In this document: positions 23,520 through 36,440 of the stretch, piece after piece
Position numbering within the stretch: the stretch's first letter is position 1
Layout: each line of letters starts with the position of its first letter
From: Glandiceps talaboti
Lineage: Eukaryota; Hemichordata; Enteropneusta; Spengelidae
Direction: 5' to 3'
Assembly (NCBI RefSeq): GCF_964340395.1
Contig: NC_135549.1
Coordinates: 930,501-994,500, forward strand
DNA: 64,000 nucleotides
Position numbers and translations under genes: made by a program
The notes under the pieces: generated by a model
The model's input: only the letters and a program-made list of their open reading frames with translations
Told to the model about the DNA's origin: nothing
Database searches by the model: none

Positions 23520-23905
23520 CACCCAGTTACACATTACAAACAGTGGAAATGCAATGTACTTTAAAACCATTCACTCATATTACCTCAGTCTTCATGATGC
23601 CATCACACCAAGTTATACATGACAAATAGTTCAAATGCATTGTACAATCTATGTAAATAGTAAATGTCCCATATCACACATATTATCCCTACCTTCATCA
23701 CACTTTCACACCAAGTTATAGATGACAAATAGTTCAAATGCATAGTACAATCTATGTAAATGTCCCATATCACACGTATTATCCCTAACTTCATCACACT
23801 TTCACACCAAGTTATAGATGACAAACAGTAAAAACACAACGTACAAAAACATTCCACTCAATGTGAATATCCTAAATGACACCATATTATCTAAACCGTC
23901 ATAAA
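23520..23905 (+). repeat. Tandem repeat of about 105-120 bp, about 3-4 diverged copies
   Basis: The phrase TCACACCAAGTTATA(C/G)ATGACAAA recurs at about 23603, 23706 and 23803. It is followed by ATAGTTCAAATGCAT(T/A)GTACAA and then ATGTCCCATATCACAC. A more diverged copy precedes it (ACACCCAGTTACACATTACA at 23520). Confidence 0.85.
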
Positions 23906-23929
23906 ACTATCAAGTTCCACAGGACAAAT

Positions 23930-24722
23930 AGTTGAAACAAACTGCCTTCTTAGACTACCCTCACATTATATCAACAATCAACAACAAACTACCTTCTTAG
24001 ACTACCCTTACATTATCTCAACAATCAGAACAACAAACTGCCTTCCTAGACCACCCTTACATTATCTCAACAATCAGAACAACAAACTGCCTTCTTAGAC
24101 TACCCTTACATTATATCAACAATCTGAACAACAAACTGCCTTCTTAGACTACCCTTACATTATATCAACAATCAGAACAACAAACTGCCTTCTTAGAATA
24201 CCCTCACATTATATCAACAATCAGAACAACAAACTGCCTTCTTAGACCACCCTTACATTATCTCAACAATCAGAACAACAAACTACCTTCTTAGACTACC
24301 CTTACATTATATCAACAATCAGAACAACAAACTGCCTTCCTAGACTACCCTTACACTATATCAACAATCAGAACAACAAACTGCCTTCCTAGAATACCCT
24401 TACATTATATCAACAATCTGAACAACAAACTGCCTTCTTAGACTACCCTTACATTATATCAACAATCTGAACAACACACTGCCTTCCTAGAATACCCTTA
24501 CATTATATCAACAATCTGAACAACAAACTGCCTTCTTAGACTACCCTTACATTATATCAACAATCAGAACAACAAACTGCCTTCTTAGACTACCCTTACA
24601 TTATATCAACAATCAGAACAACAAACTGCCTTCCTAGACTACCCTCACATTATATCAACAATCAGAACAACAAACTGCCTTCTTAGACTACCCTTACATT
24701 ATATCAACAATCAGAACAACAT
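23930..24722 (+). repeat. 49-bp minisatellite, about 16 copies
   Basis: Unit is AACAATCAGAACAACAAACT, GCCTTCTTAGACTACCCTTA and CATTATATC. Variants (TCTGAAC, CTTCCTAGA, GAATACCC, CTCACATT) are scattered among copies. Confidence 0.97.
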
Positions 24723-25054
24723 GCATCGTTTGATCTCTGAAAGCAATCTTGAAATGGTATACATGTATGAGAGTTGCATTTCATATAGTGTAATGTCTAT
24801 GATTTCATGAAGTACTCAAACAGTTAAGGTGGTTACTATGTGTGATTTCATCAGGAAACCTCGGCTCCTTTAAAGTGATTACCTTTGTTTATGTGAGTTA
24901 TAATTACTGAGAAACTCTTATGTTTGCCATAATTTTATTATAAAGCTTTGGAGACATTCATTACCTTTACTAATCCCTAGTTGTTGAGATAGAATGTACT
25001 CACAGATCAGATTTGATGGCAGTCAAAATCCTTGCACTTTTCTCTCTACTCCTA

Positions 25055-26465
25055 TGTGATTATAGTAGATAGCAATTTCTATAAACATAGGTACTCCACA
25101 TTATAGTAAATAGCAATTTCTATAAACAGAGGTACTCCACATTATAGTAAATAGCAATTTCTATAAACATAGGTACTCCACATTATAGTAAATATCAATT
25201 TCTATAAACATAGGTACTCCACATTATAGTAAATAACAATTTCTATAAACAGAGGTACTCCACATTATAGTAACTAACAATTTCTATAAACAGAGGTACT
25301 CCACATTATAGTAAATAACAATTTCTATAAACATAGGTACTCCACATTATAGTAAATAACAATTTCTATAAACAGAGGTACTCCACATTATAGTAACTAA
25401 CAATTTCTATAAACAGAGGTACTCCACATTATAGTAAATAACAATTTCTATAAACAGAGGTACTCCACATTATAGTAAATAACAATTTCTATAAACAGAG
25501 GTACTCCACATTATAGTAAATAGCAATTTCTATAAACATAGGTACTCCACATTATAGTAGATAACAATTTCTATAAACATAGGTACTCCACATTATAGTA
25601 GATAACAATTTCTATAAACATAGGTACTCCACATTATAGTAAATAGCAATTTCTATAAACATAGGTACTCCACATTATAGTAAATAACAATTTCTATAAA
25701 CATAGGTACTCCACATTATAGTAGATAACAATTTCTATAAACATAGGTACTCCACATTATAGTAGATAACAATTTCTATAAACATATGTACTCCACATTA
25801 TAGTAAATAGCAATTTCTATAAACATAGGTACTCCACATTATAGTAAATAGCAATTTCTATAAACATAGGTACTCCACATTATAGTAAATAACAATTTCT
25901 ATAAACATAGGTACTCCACATTATAGTAAATAACAATTTCTATAAACAGAGGTACTCCACATTATAGTAAATAACAATTTCTATAAACATAGGTACTCCA
26001 CATTATAGTAAATAACAATTTCTATAAACAGAGGTACTCCACATTATAGTAAATAACAATTTCTATAAACAGAGGTACTCCACATTATAGTAAATAACAA
26101 TTTCTATAAACATAGGTACTCCACATTATAGTAAATAACAATTTCTATAAACAGAGGTACTCCACATTATAGTAAATAACAATTTCTATAAACATAGGTA
26201 CTCCACATTATAGTAGATAGCAATTTCTATAAACATAGGTACTCCACATTATAGTAAATAGCAATTTCTATAAACATAGGTACTCCACATTATAGTAAAT
26301 AACAATTTCTATAAACATAGGTACTCCACATTATAGTAAATAACAATTTCTATAAACATAGGTACTCCACATTATAGTAGATAGCAATTTCTATAAACAT
26401 AGGTACTCCACATTATAGTAAATAGCAATTTCTATAAACATAGGTACTCCACATTATAGTAGATA
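25055..26465 (+). repeat. 41-bp minisatellite, about 34 copies
   Basis: Unit is CACATTATAGTAAATAACAA, TTTCTATAAACATAGGTACT and C. Almost all variation falls at three positions: CATAGG or CAGAGG, AGCAA or AACAA, and AAAT, AGAT or AACT. Array edges are sharp. Confidence 0.98.
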
Positions 26466-26593
26466 TTTTTAAGCATTTCCATAAGGACAGGTACTCCTTA
26501 TCACAGTAGAGATATATTTCTATAAACTTACATATGCCAAATAGTAGTAAATATAAACTTTCATAAACTTAGGGACTGGACAGAAATTACAGT

Positions 26594-26690
26594 GGGGGGG
26601 GGTCTTTTTAGGGGGTGGGTCACTATTTTTTGCGTAATGGATTAGGGGGTCATTTTTTTGTGCATGCATTAGGGGTGGGTCACTGATATT
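26594..26690 (+). repeat. G-rich degenerate repeat
   Basis: Three imperfect copies of a GGGGGTGGGTCACTATTTTTTG-like phrase, including a G10 run at 26595-26604. Confidence 0.7.
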
Positions 26691-26769
26691 TATGCAATAC
26701 TGTGTTGGTAGTCAATCAAATTTAAAAAAAAATATTTTATGAACTCAAAACTATAAGTGTGTGTATAGT

Positions 26770-28960
26770 AGTAATAAATGGAAAGGAACTCCAAACCGGC
26801 TGTTGGCTCCTTCATCAGTAGCAGTTCTGTCTGTGACAGTGTTCCCACATATATTTGGATTAATTTATAAGTTTGTTTAAAGATTACTCAACAACATTCT
26901 TCAAACAATTGCGTTTAATCACAAGATGTATAGAGTAGGTGTTTGTTCAACAGTTCAACTTCATTGTTTAGTCTTGTCACTGTAAATCACACAACAGTAA
27001 TCAAGAACAAGCTAAAACTTTAGCTTATGTAGCAATAAACAAGAAAGACAGGATGGATTTTCCAGAGATAAATCATCTCCCAATATAATCAAAACACACA
27101 CATGTTAATCTCAAGAAAATCAAATTGTTGGCAAAGTACATGTCATTCACTAAATTATCCAGCTAAATACCCCTAAACCTAATTCAATTCTGTAAAGTAA
27201 AAATGTGATGATAAAGTGCAATTCACCACGACTTCAAGTCAGTTAGTCGTTGATAAGCAAGGACAGAAGTATAGCTCTCCCTGGCTTCAGGGCAGTTAGT
27301 TGTAGATAGGCAAGGACAGGGTAGAAGCTCAGACAATCATTTATGGAATTCCACTGATAACGGACTTAAGATGGTTAAAACACTCTTTTTTCAAGTTTTA
27401 ATCCAATAATGGGATACAAAGAATGTTGATGGGATGTTGCTACATTCCGGGTGAACTGTTAGCATGGAATAGATATTTTCTAAATAGTAGACTATACATT
27501 ACTTCCTGTGATATCAACAGAGATGTAGTTATCATCTGTATCCTGAAAGAATGTTGGCCATCAGGTTTAACACAGATGTCAAGGGCACATTAATATCAAT
27601 TGTACACACTTCACACTCGGTTGACTATCACTGTCCACTTAACCTCAACCTCCTATGACGTCTAAAAAGTTGCTGTATTCATTTCAAGAACTCATTCATG
27701 TTTTGGAAAAGCTATATTATTGGAGTAGGCACAAATGATTACTTGCATTGGTGTATGTGCATACTATTGGCATTTGCACCTTCTGCTGTGAATCTTGAAA
27801 AATATTGTTGCCTGTTGGTAAAGTAAATGAATGCACTTAATATTCCATGCTCACAAAACCATGTGAACATAGTTAGACTTTTACTAAAGTTGATGTTTTG
27901 ATAAGCATATAATTATGTAGTTCAACAGAACCCCATAACTTATGTACAAATGTACACCAGAGAGGTGCACATTACTCAGGGTATTGGCATACCTTGCTGT
28001 TCCTACCAATGTGGGGTATTGCTACTCATGCTTGTGGGGTTTTTTCTACTTCATTTTCAATGCTGATGAAAGTCACTGGCTGCAGAGTACACCACAAGCA
28101 AAGACCCTGAGTATGCTACACTGGTACTCAGGTGTCTCTGAGTTCTCGATCATCCAAACAAATTAAGCTATTCATTAATTGATACCTAACTTTGGCATAT
28201 GGTAACTTATTCACTATTCACAATCATAGATACACGCAGCATGATCTGATACTATCAGTGATAGCTATATACATTGACTTTACCACAGACACTAGTCTAC
28301 GAGTGAGACAACTTAATTTCTAGAAATAATTGAAATTGAGTCTGTGTCTTCAAATGTCAAGATGTGATAGCTTCTTCAATTACTATTCAAAGTGTATAGG
28401 GTATCAGTACTGTTTTAATATCAAGAAATCATTATCATAAACTTTCTTATTTAATAAGTTATATAAATCATGTTTGTGGAACTTGTCACTTTTTATGATC
28501 TTAAATGTAGTATATTCTAAAGTAGTCAGTTTCCAGACAGTGAAAATTGCAAAATGCAGCTCATTTTAATAGTAAACTAGTATGTACAGACTGTATAGAA
28601 TGCCACCAACTATGATGTAGACAAGTTCTTGAACAGGTTGAGAACGCTGGAGATTTAAAGCCCATTTTGTGTACCACCTACAAGACAACGCATGGAGGGC
28701 TACAAGAGACTATTGTGCCCATTTGTCTGTCTTTGCATCTACAAGCAATTCTTACAAATGAACCCACCTATTCTCTGTATGATGAAATATCCTCAGGGAT
28801 GTCTATGTTTTACACACTTACTTCAATCATATACAAGCCAAGCCTCGTCCTTGTACAAATATGAAATGCCTGTAGGAACATATGCATATCTACGTGTCCA
28901 AAACACATTTTTCATTCATACACAAGCCTATACAAACTTTGTGCAAGTATGAAATACCCT
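26770..28960. other. Intronic stretch with no recognisable gene
   Basis: No exon or array seen. At 26795-26830 the minus strand reads CTGATGAAGGAGCC followed by a complementary GGCT-type stretch, a phrase resembling ends of some retroelements, but no complete element can be made out. Confidence 0.45.
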
Positions 28961-29019
28961 TTAGGGGCATATATGTATGTGTATATTTAAAAGTACCTAT
29001 GGCAGGACTATTTGTTCAG

Positions 29020-29770
29020 CAAATACTAACAATTAGTATTTTTACATATTACCCAAAAGTACCCATTGGAAGGTTGTGTGTTGTATGAATTCTAATGAGA
29101 AGTTTTACATACAGCCCAAAAGTACCCTTTTGAAGGTTGTGTGTTGTATGAATTCTAATTAGTAGTTTTACATATTACCCAAAAGTACCCTTTGGAAGGT
29201 TGGGTGTTGTATGAATTCTAAGTAGTAGTTTTACATATTACCCAAAAGTACCCTTTGAAAGGTTATCTGTTGTATGAATTCTAAGTAGTAGTTTTACATA
29301 TTACCCAAAAGTACCCTTTGGAAGGTTGTCTGTTGTATGAATTCTAAGTAGTAGTTTTACATATTACCCAAAAGTACCCTTTGGAAGGTTGGGTGTTTTA
29401 TGAATACTAATTAGTAATTTTACATATTACCCAAAAGTACCCTTTGGAAGGTTGGGTGTTTTATGAATACTAATTAGTAGTTTTACATATTACCCAAATG
29501 TACCTTTTGGAGGGTTGTGTGTTTTGTGAATAGTAATTAGTAGTTTTACATAGAGCCCAAATGTACCTTTTGGAGGGTTGTGTGTTTTATGAATACTAAT
29601 AATTAATAGTAGTTTTACATATTACCCCATAGTACCCTTTGGGTGGTTTAGTATGGTTCAAAAGTAACCATTGGAGAGCTGTGTTGTGCGAATACTAACT
29701 AGCAGTTTTATATATGGGCCAAAAGTAAATTTTGAAGCAGTGTTTTGTGAAAATTAAATAGTAGTTTACA
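29020..29770 (+). repeat. 63-bp minisatellite, about 10-11 copies with ragged edges
   Basis: Unit is TTTTACATATTACCCAAAAG, TACCCTTTGGAAGGTTGTGT and GTTGTATGAATTCTAAGTAG-TAG. Central copies (29100-29500) are most alike; edge copies decay, as expected when exchange homogenises the middle of an array. Confidence 0.95.
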
Positions 29771-30248
29771 TAGTTTTACATATATTTGGCGAATACCATG
29801 TTGTAGTTTTGTATACTTTGTATAGCCAAAAAATACCCATATGTTCAGTGAATGCCAATTTAATCAGTAGTTTTACATTCTTAATACAGCTATTTTCAAC
29901 AAAGATCCAAACAATTGACAAACAATGTTTTCCAACTCTACTACCATATGGATATAATCTTCTAATATAAAGTTCAATTTTAAATTTTGTCAAAAATTCT
30001 AAAATGTTATGATTGCAATGAAGTGTATAATTTTTCATTTGCTTGGAAAAACAACTTTTTTTATTCCAGTTTTTTTCTACTAGCAATATAACTAAATGAT
30101 GACATCATATTCTACATCAGACTTCATGTATTTATAATGTATGTATGTAAGATGTTTGTAGAGATTGGTCAACTTAATCAGCACAGGAGGAGCAACTATA
30201 ACTGTATTTGACTGATATTTTTTTTTTCTATTTCATTTCATCTTCTAG

Positions 30249-30345
30249 TCATGGACTGTTAACAAGCAAAACTGAGAGGGTACCAGGAGTTATTCGGGAT
30301 ACCTGTAATTTGGATGAAGATGACAGTGACCTTGATATTGACTAG
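30249..30345 (+). CDS. PDCL: Phosducin-like protein (PDCL/PhLP1), last coding exon with stop
   Basis: The exon follows TTCTAG and completes the split codon (GA+T, Asp). It encodes HGLLTSKTERVPGVIRDT and CNLDEDDSDLDID before TAG at 30343-30345. The GLL segment matches the family's FGLLPEK/YGLLP position right after the FLQE helix. The very acidic DSDL(D/E)ID ending is the recognisable C-terminus of PDCL. With the two preceding exons this gives the last 111 residues of a protein that is about 300 residues long in vertebrates. The first two exons closely resemble vertebrate PDCL, while the linker before the acidic tail is shorter and diverged. Confidence 0.93.
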
Positions 30346-31463
30346 CCCATAGTTCAAATAGTAGACTGTGTAGACTGATCTTGAACTCGACTTTTGGTAG
30401 TACACTACCCTCCAACCCCCACTCTTTGACCTAAACAAGCGCATACTAAATAGTTCAAGTGGTAGACAGTGACATTGGCCTAGACTAGCACATAGAGTTG
30501 AAATGAAAGACTGTGACTTTGACCTAAACAAAGACATTGTTGAAATGGTAGGCAGTGATTTTGACCTATACTGACACATAGCTGAAATATAGTACAGTGA
30601 TGCCTTGACATTTACAAGGTTTCACCTCACTTAGAAGAACTGGACGATGATCAATTTATTACACATCAAAGATAGTGTTGTAGAGACTAGAAACAAGTAC
30701 AGTCTGTAGGAGGAAAGTGATGTAAACTGAGTTGACAAGCTGGTGTACTTTGTGATTCTCCAATTTCTTCTTCATCAATTAACAATCATGCAGTGAGTTG
30801 ACATATCCACTTGTTCATTTCACTTCTATTTTACTTGATCAAGGAGATGGGCTATCCTACAGGTCAGGGGTCACCTTATTACCATATTATATATCTCCTA
30901 TTACAAGGGGGTGAATTGCTAACCCCGTACCTTGTCCCAATGAGACTATTATGATGAAAGTTTAACTAGATTGTGAGATAACTTTATTAGTGTGTGTCAG
31001 TGACTGGGGATATTGAGTGGCCATATAGTTGCTGGCACCCAGTCTTCTAGAGTATTGAATAGTGTATGACAGATGTTATTGTTGTCCGTGTCATTGGCAT
31101 ATTGCCCTGAGTTGTGTCAACAGGTGGAAATATGAAGTGGTAATGCTGATTTACGAGTGAACGCTGCACTGACTGAGGTTTTGTAATGACTTTATAATGA
31201 GATGTCAGTGGGTGGCAGACTTGGAACTGATGTAGCTGTCTATAGTATAAATCATGTTAGTTACATTATGTGTCATTGCAAAAGGTTGATATTACTGTGC
31301 TACTGTCTCAGAAATCAACTCTGAAATATGACTCTTACAAAATACCAAACATGTTTTGTCTTTGTTACTGCATTCCTTTTGATGTTACTGAGCCTCAACA
31401 ATCACATCACTGCAGAGTGTTTGTACTTGGATTTTGGAACCCTCGCAGTAGAGATAAAAATCT

Positions 31464-31469
31464 AATAAA
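31464..31469 (+). promoter_or_regulatory. Possible poly(A) signal AATAAA (PDCL)
   Basis: Canonical hexamer about 1.1 kb after the PDCL stop; an earlier alternative to 31739. Confidence 0.3.
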
Positions 31470-31738
31470 ACTTTACATAGATATTCTATCTGTCTTTTTG
31501 GAAACACAAAAACTGCTCTCCTTTCAATGTTTAGTCTCATTGATTCCATAACTGCATCTATCTGTTTGTCTTTAAATACAAAAACGGCATTCCTTCTTCT
31601 TCCATAGCTGGCCACCTTCAACATGTTGAAGATTTTGCCAGTGAGCAAAACTCCAGTCTCACTATTAAAATTACTGTTATCTGTATTTTACCAATACATT
31701 ACCAATGATCTTTTTATTACATGTAATTGAATATGTTG

Positions 31739-31744
31739 AATAAA
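31739..31744 (+). promoter_or_regulatory. Possible poly(A) signal AATAAA (PDCL)
   Basis: Canonical AATAAA followed by a TGTTGTGTC (GU-rich) downstream element, the usual arrangement for cleavage and polyadenylation. This is the best candidate for the PDCL transcript end. Confidence 0.45.
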
Positions 31745-31842
31745 ATGTTGTGTCTATAATACTAAAAATCTAGCTGGACAATTTTGGCAGCATATTCAGA
31801 GTCCCTAAAATTGATTCACAGAGATGCACATCCACCCCACCC

Positions 31843-31843
<1 letters not shown>

Positions 31844-31896
<53 letters not shown>

Positions 31897-31897
31897 C
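31844..31897 (+). repeat. (CA)n(TA)n microsatellite
   Basis: Pure CA repeats followed by a short TA tail. Confidence 0.97.
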
Positions 31898-32745
31898 AGT
31901 GTATTTAGGTAAATGATGGAATTCAGCAGATATTTATTTAGGCACAAAATTTTAGGACAGAATGAGTCACAAGTTAACATTTAATGATAAAATTATGGAA
32001 AAATATTTGAGCTTTCTGAGCATTTGACCAAATATATTTATACCACATTCTATTTATAGAGTGATCACTGGTAGTACCTGTATATGCAATAATGCTTTTT
32101 TTATTACACTTCTTCCAAACTACTGAACAGTGAAAATGTGATATTTCATATTGGTTGAATGCACCATATGTTCACGAATTTCAATTTGGAAGCAGATTGA
32201 GGTGATAGAAGAAATTGGAGGTATGTATGATGTGATGCTGATGAATATGCTATTGAATATGAGATGCTTTGTTAATTTCATCACTACTACCAAACTCTAC
32301 TAGAATTTATAATAATCATAATTCTATGAGTCAGCCTACTTTTAATATCGAAAGGACCAGAATTATTGTGGATGGGTGGGTTTGTTTGTTGGGTGTGTGG
32401 ATAGGTGGTGAAACTTTTCCCAGGCTTGTTTGAATGGGCAGAATACATTCACATCCCCTGATACCGAGGATGTTGAAACTACATGTATATGAACACAATG
32501 TTCCTGCATTAAACAACTTTCTACTCTTGACTGGAAACTTCAGTATTTCCAGTACAATCTTTTACTAATCAGTTACTTTTAATTACATGAGTGATTAATA
32601 ACATCTATCACAATATTGTACCTTCATTTAATATTCACTACCATGTGTCCATAATTTGTCATTTCTCAGCCATGTAGCATGTAATTTCATTCATACCATT
32701 CACATAGGTAATATATCATGTGGTTCATATGCATGTTACTTTGTT
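31898..32745. other. No recognisable gene
   Basis: AT-rich intergenic-looking DNA downstream of PDCL. A G-rich patch with GGGTGGGTTTG lies at about 32370-32400. No exons or RNA genes seen. Confidence 0.5.
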
Positions 32746-32749
32746 TTTC

Positions 32750-33240
32750 AAAATATGCAAAGTTGACCAAAGACGGCCATATTTAGATTTCTAAATCAAC
32801 AATTTCTATATCACTTAAAGACTGTAATACATACAGACTTCATTCAAGTGTCTACCCCTATATTATCAGATACAAGCTATCTTATGAATCATTTGACCTT
32901 GACCTTCATGGTCAATTGTCAAAATCTACTAATTTCTTGAATATCACATGCAATCAGTGGTGTTCAGTTGTGTTCAATATCTTTTAAATCATGTTCACAA
33001 ATAATACAGGCTGGGAAATAATTGATCAATTGTGTTATTCTTGGAGCTGATGTCAATTTTTACTGAATGATGGCCATTTTGTTGCTAAAATCAATATTTA
33101 TGGCATTTAAGTTCAAAACTATATTACGTAGACTTCATTCAAATGCCTACCCTACATAATTAAATGTGAGCTTTTTATTAAGGCTTTGACCTTGACCTTG
33201 ACCTTCAGGGTCACACCAAAATCAGTTATTTTTTTGCATA
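32750..33240 (+). repeat. Interspersed repeat family A: two tandem units of about 301 bp
   Basis: Second locus of the family seen at 5690-6475. GACGGCCATATTTAG at about 32774 and GATGGCCATTTTGTTG at about 33070 mark the two units. Each is followed by the TACATAGACTTCATTCAA block and TGACCTTGACCTT (32894-32906 and 33188-33206). Same orientation as the first locus. Confidence 0.82.
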
Positions 33241-34730
33241 TCACATGCACTTATTAAGGGTGTTCATTTTAGCCGCACACAAGTAAACTACATGGGGATT
33301 CTGTCTTGTAAGAGGATTTGATATTACACAAATTGATTGTAGAATATAGATGTATGTATGTGTTTTGTTGGTAGTGAATAGGCTATGACAACATTTGGCC
33401 TAGAAGTAGGAATAGCAGTAGCATATTGCTTCATTGACTTTCACCTTCTTTCTAAGATCTACAGTAAGTCATTTATACATAACATAGTCCTGTAACAGTT
33501 ATATATGTTTTGAGTTTTTTATTTCAATGTGTTTCATATCAATTTCTGTGGGTTTTTTAAAGTCTGCAAATGAATCATTATACAGAGCATAGTACTGTTA
33601 GAAACTGTTCTGTATTCAATTTGTTATTAATATTTCTGTGTATTTTATTTCATTTTTTTACGGAATCTGGATATTGGACTAGTTCCAATAAATAATTAGA
33701 TAAGTAAATAAAGAAAAGTGAGAAATTGTACCACCAGTTCCAGCTCTCATTGCATTGATTTAATCCTCCCAACATTTGTACATGATGTGATGAACTCCGA
33801 AAAAAGAGTTCAGTTTTGTCGTAAATTTAGTTATCACAAGTGTTGATGATGAAACGTTACAGCTGAACACTCCAACAATGTGTCACATGTCCACAGTAGA
33901 TGTAGATTAATGACTTGCTTTGTACATCATACAATGAAATGGATAAAATTCAACAAATTTCACATTTGTGTTTGCTGATGTAGATGTGTGACTTGTAGAA
34001 CTGGATTTGCAGGTAGGATAATTTGTTGTGTGACAATATTGATGCATTTAGTTAATAGTCAAACTTGTTATTTTTATGAACAATGATTGTGTTAACAAAG
34101 TATTGAATCGGGCACATGACAGTCCAGTTAAAATGCTTCACACCAAAAATTGAATGTTAATTTCTTTGTGTATTGACATTATTTGAAAAGCAATCTAAGC
34201 TAATAACCACCTGAAAATAGGAAGCCCTTTTGTTTCCATGGTAACTGCAAAATTATTCTGAGAGACTAATTAGTTAAGTGTGCTGTATACAAAATATTGT
34301 ATTTAATGACACATGAACTGAGAAATTGACACATCGTTATGTGAATATTGTAGTTGGTATAATATTTCATATGTGGACACAAGTTAATGTGAAAATACTG
34401 ATAAATTGATGATGACATTACATGTATAAAGGCTTTTATTCAAACAAGTGTTCCATCACTTGTTTGTCAGCCCCAGGTAGATTCCAAACCATGCAATGCT
34501 GCAGTTATGTGACGTCCACATGTAAAAGATAAAAAGTCCCTGCAATTTGTAAACATTGGTCCCAGATGTAAAATAAACACTGGTCAAATAACCTAAACCC
34601 TCAGGACATAGATTTTTTGCATCAACAAATAAAATAGTTCCCATAATCTGTACTTGTGAAAGATTTGGTATTTGCCTAGTTATGAAAGTATTCATTCAGT
34701 TAAGCAGGAAACAAGTAATTATATTTTAGC
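33241..34730. other. No recognisable gene
   Basis: AT-rich single-copy-looking DNA without exons that I can support. Confidence 0.5.
34232..34245 (+). promoter_or_regulatory. RFX X-box-like palindrome
   Basis: GTTTCCATGGTAAC fits the RFX-type X-box (two GTNNCC half-sites facing each other). Such sites control ciliary genes in animals, but no promoter or gene is visible nearby, so its use is unknown. Confidence 0.35.
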
Positions 34731-34734
34731 ACAA

Positions 34735-36440
34735 CTGAACTGAGTTCAGTAGCGCTATAGGCATGGTGAAATTATCTGTCTGTCTGTGTGAGCTACCAAA
34801 AAATGGCTGAGATTGATTGCTTTGATTTTTGGTGGAGACATTACTTGGCGTGTGCAGATGGAATATTCAAATAAAATGATGGCATCATAGGTGTGTGATT
34901 TGGGTCAAACCATGTGATTTTTTGTTATTAGCACAACTGAAATGAGGTTCAGTAGTGCTATAGGGATCATGACATGATGATTTTATCACTGATATGCAAA
35001 TTAGGGCTAAAAATGTGTCTTTTTGGTTAAAAATCTATAATTCCAAAACTAGTGAGCAGATTGGGCTGAAATTTAATGGGAATGCATCTAGGGATGTATG
35101 GATGAAGAAATATTAAGCATACAATGATTCAATGAGTGATATGCAAATTAGGTGTAAAAATGTTCATTTTTGGTCAAAAACTTGTATCTCAAAAAGTACT
35201 TGGTCACCGAGTCTGAAACTTGGTGAGACGTTTCTGAAAGTGTTATTCTGCAGATTTTCTTCAAAACATTTTGACAAAATTGGCCCTAGCAACCATGACT
35301 ACACCCATAGCAACAGCCAAATGGTCGTGTATTTCACAAAGATAACAGGGATTAATAGACAATTGAATAAACATTCAAAAAATGTATGTAAATTTGCCTA
35401 GCAACAAGACTACACCCATAGCAACAGCCAAATAATCACGTATATTGCAAAGATAACAACAGGAATAGAAAGACAAATGAATAAACATTCAAAAAATGTA
35501 TGCAAATGTGCCTAGCAACAAGACCACGGCCATAGCAACAGCCAAATGATCACATATATTGCAAAGATAACGGGGATTAATAGACAATTGAATAAACATT
35601 CAAGAAATGTATTTAAATATGCCTAGCAACAAGACCATACCCATAGCAACAGCCAAATGATCACATATATTGCAAAGATAATATCAGGAATGATAGCATA
35701 TATATCGTAAAGATAGCAACATGGTTGGATAGGCAACTGGATAGTCATTCAACAAATGAACATTTATTTTTAGCATGGACTACCATATGGATAAACATTT
35801 TAAAAAACTGTACAGTTGTGCTACAAGGCCATTGGCGGTATTTTAAAAAATAAACTCTAAAATTACTGAACAGATTGGTCTTCAATTTGGTAGGGGTAAT
35901 CTTAGGTCTGTATAGATGAAGAATGGTTCATGGCATGAGGTGATGTGAAGCTATTACAAGGTTGTCACTGATTGGAAAACATATACTTTATCACTCATTG
36001 ACAATACAGCCAACAGATGAACTTGTTTCCAACCAATCAGATTGAACCTTTTGAAGTGCTTCACATTGTGGGCATGTCATGATGATGCCATTATTGATAT
36101 GCAAATTAGGAATAAATATGTGAATTTAATTTTAAAAAGTTATCTTTAAAACCTCTAGGTAGATAGGGCAGAAATTGGTGAAGATGTTTCAGAGATGTTA
36201 CTCTGCACATGTTGTTCATGACATGACATAACATGACATGACACAAATAGCCCTAGCAACCATGACCATGCCCTTAGTAACAGCCAAATGCCTTTATATT
36301 TTGCAAAGAGAATGCTTCATTGGGTGAGCAAATGAATAAAACATGATTACAAATAAATAAAACATGAGTGCAAATATGACCACGCCTATAGAAACAGCCA
36401 AATGATGATGTATATTGTAAAGATAAAAACAAGGATGGTT
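34735..36440 (+). repeat. Interspersed repeat family C: composite, with tandem units of about 113 bp
   Basis: Two copies of AGCACAACTGAA(C/A)TGAG-type foldback sequence (34730 and 34929; arms AGCAC..CTGAA and TTCAGTAG(C/T)GCT) open the region. Three copies of TGATATGCAAATTAGG follow (34992, 35139, 36096), with AACTAGTGAGCAGATTGG and CTTGGTGAGACGTTTCTGA type blocks. Then come units containing CCTAGCAAC(A/C)A-GAC and CCCATAGCAACAGCCAAAT about 113 bp apart (35287, 35399, 35512, 35622) and again at 36252 and 36370. A second, diverged copy of the whole layout starts at about 35860. No coding capacity is seen. Confidence 0.82.

Larger units (their letters stand above)
19230..30248 (+). other. PDCL last intron (11.0 kb), minisatellite-rich
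   Basis: Starts GTAAGT at 19230 and ends with a strong pyrimidine tract and TTCTAG at 30243-30248. Roughly 4.5 kb of it is tandem arrays (20383-20825, 22205-23060, 23560-23870, 23930-24722, 25055-26465, 29020-29770). The stretches between (19230-20380, 20830-22200, 26470-29000, 29770-30248) are AT-rich and contain no exon or nested gene that I can support. Confidence 0.88.
30346..31760 (+). other. Probable PDCL 3' untranslated region
   Basis: Non-coding sequence after the PDCL stop. Its first 250 bp repeat the idea GTAGACTGTGA(C)..TTGACCTA..ATAGTTGAAAT about five times (30350-30590), a diverged minisatellite of about 55 bp. Two imperfect copies of a roughly 78-bp phrase (TCTATCTGT..AAA(C/T)ACAAAAAC) lie at 31485-31610. 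The 3' end is inferred from poly(A) signals, not seen directly. Confidence 0.5.

Noticed and set aside
26795-26830. CTGATGAAGGAGCC on the minus strand as a hammerhead or retroelement end
   Set aside because: The GAAA box is replaced by GGTTTGG-type sequence; only a loose resemblance.
27942-28166. 74-codon open frame with hydrophobic stretch
   Set aside because: Inside the PDCL intron, no acceptor or donor and no domain.
31385-31648. Minus-strand open frame with an internal duplication (RRNAVFVF / RRAVFVF)
   Set aside because: Lies in the presumed PDCL 3' untranslated region; the internal repeat reflects a roughly 78-bp DNA duplication.
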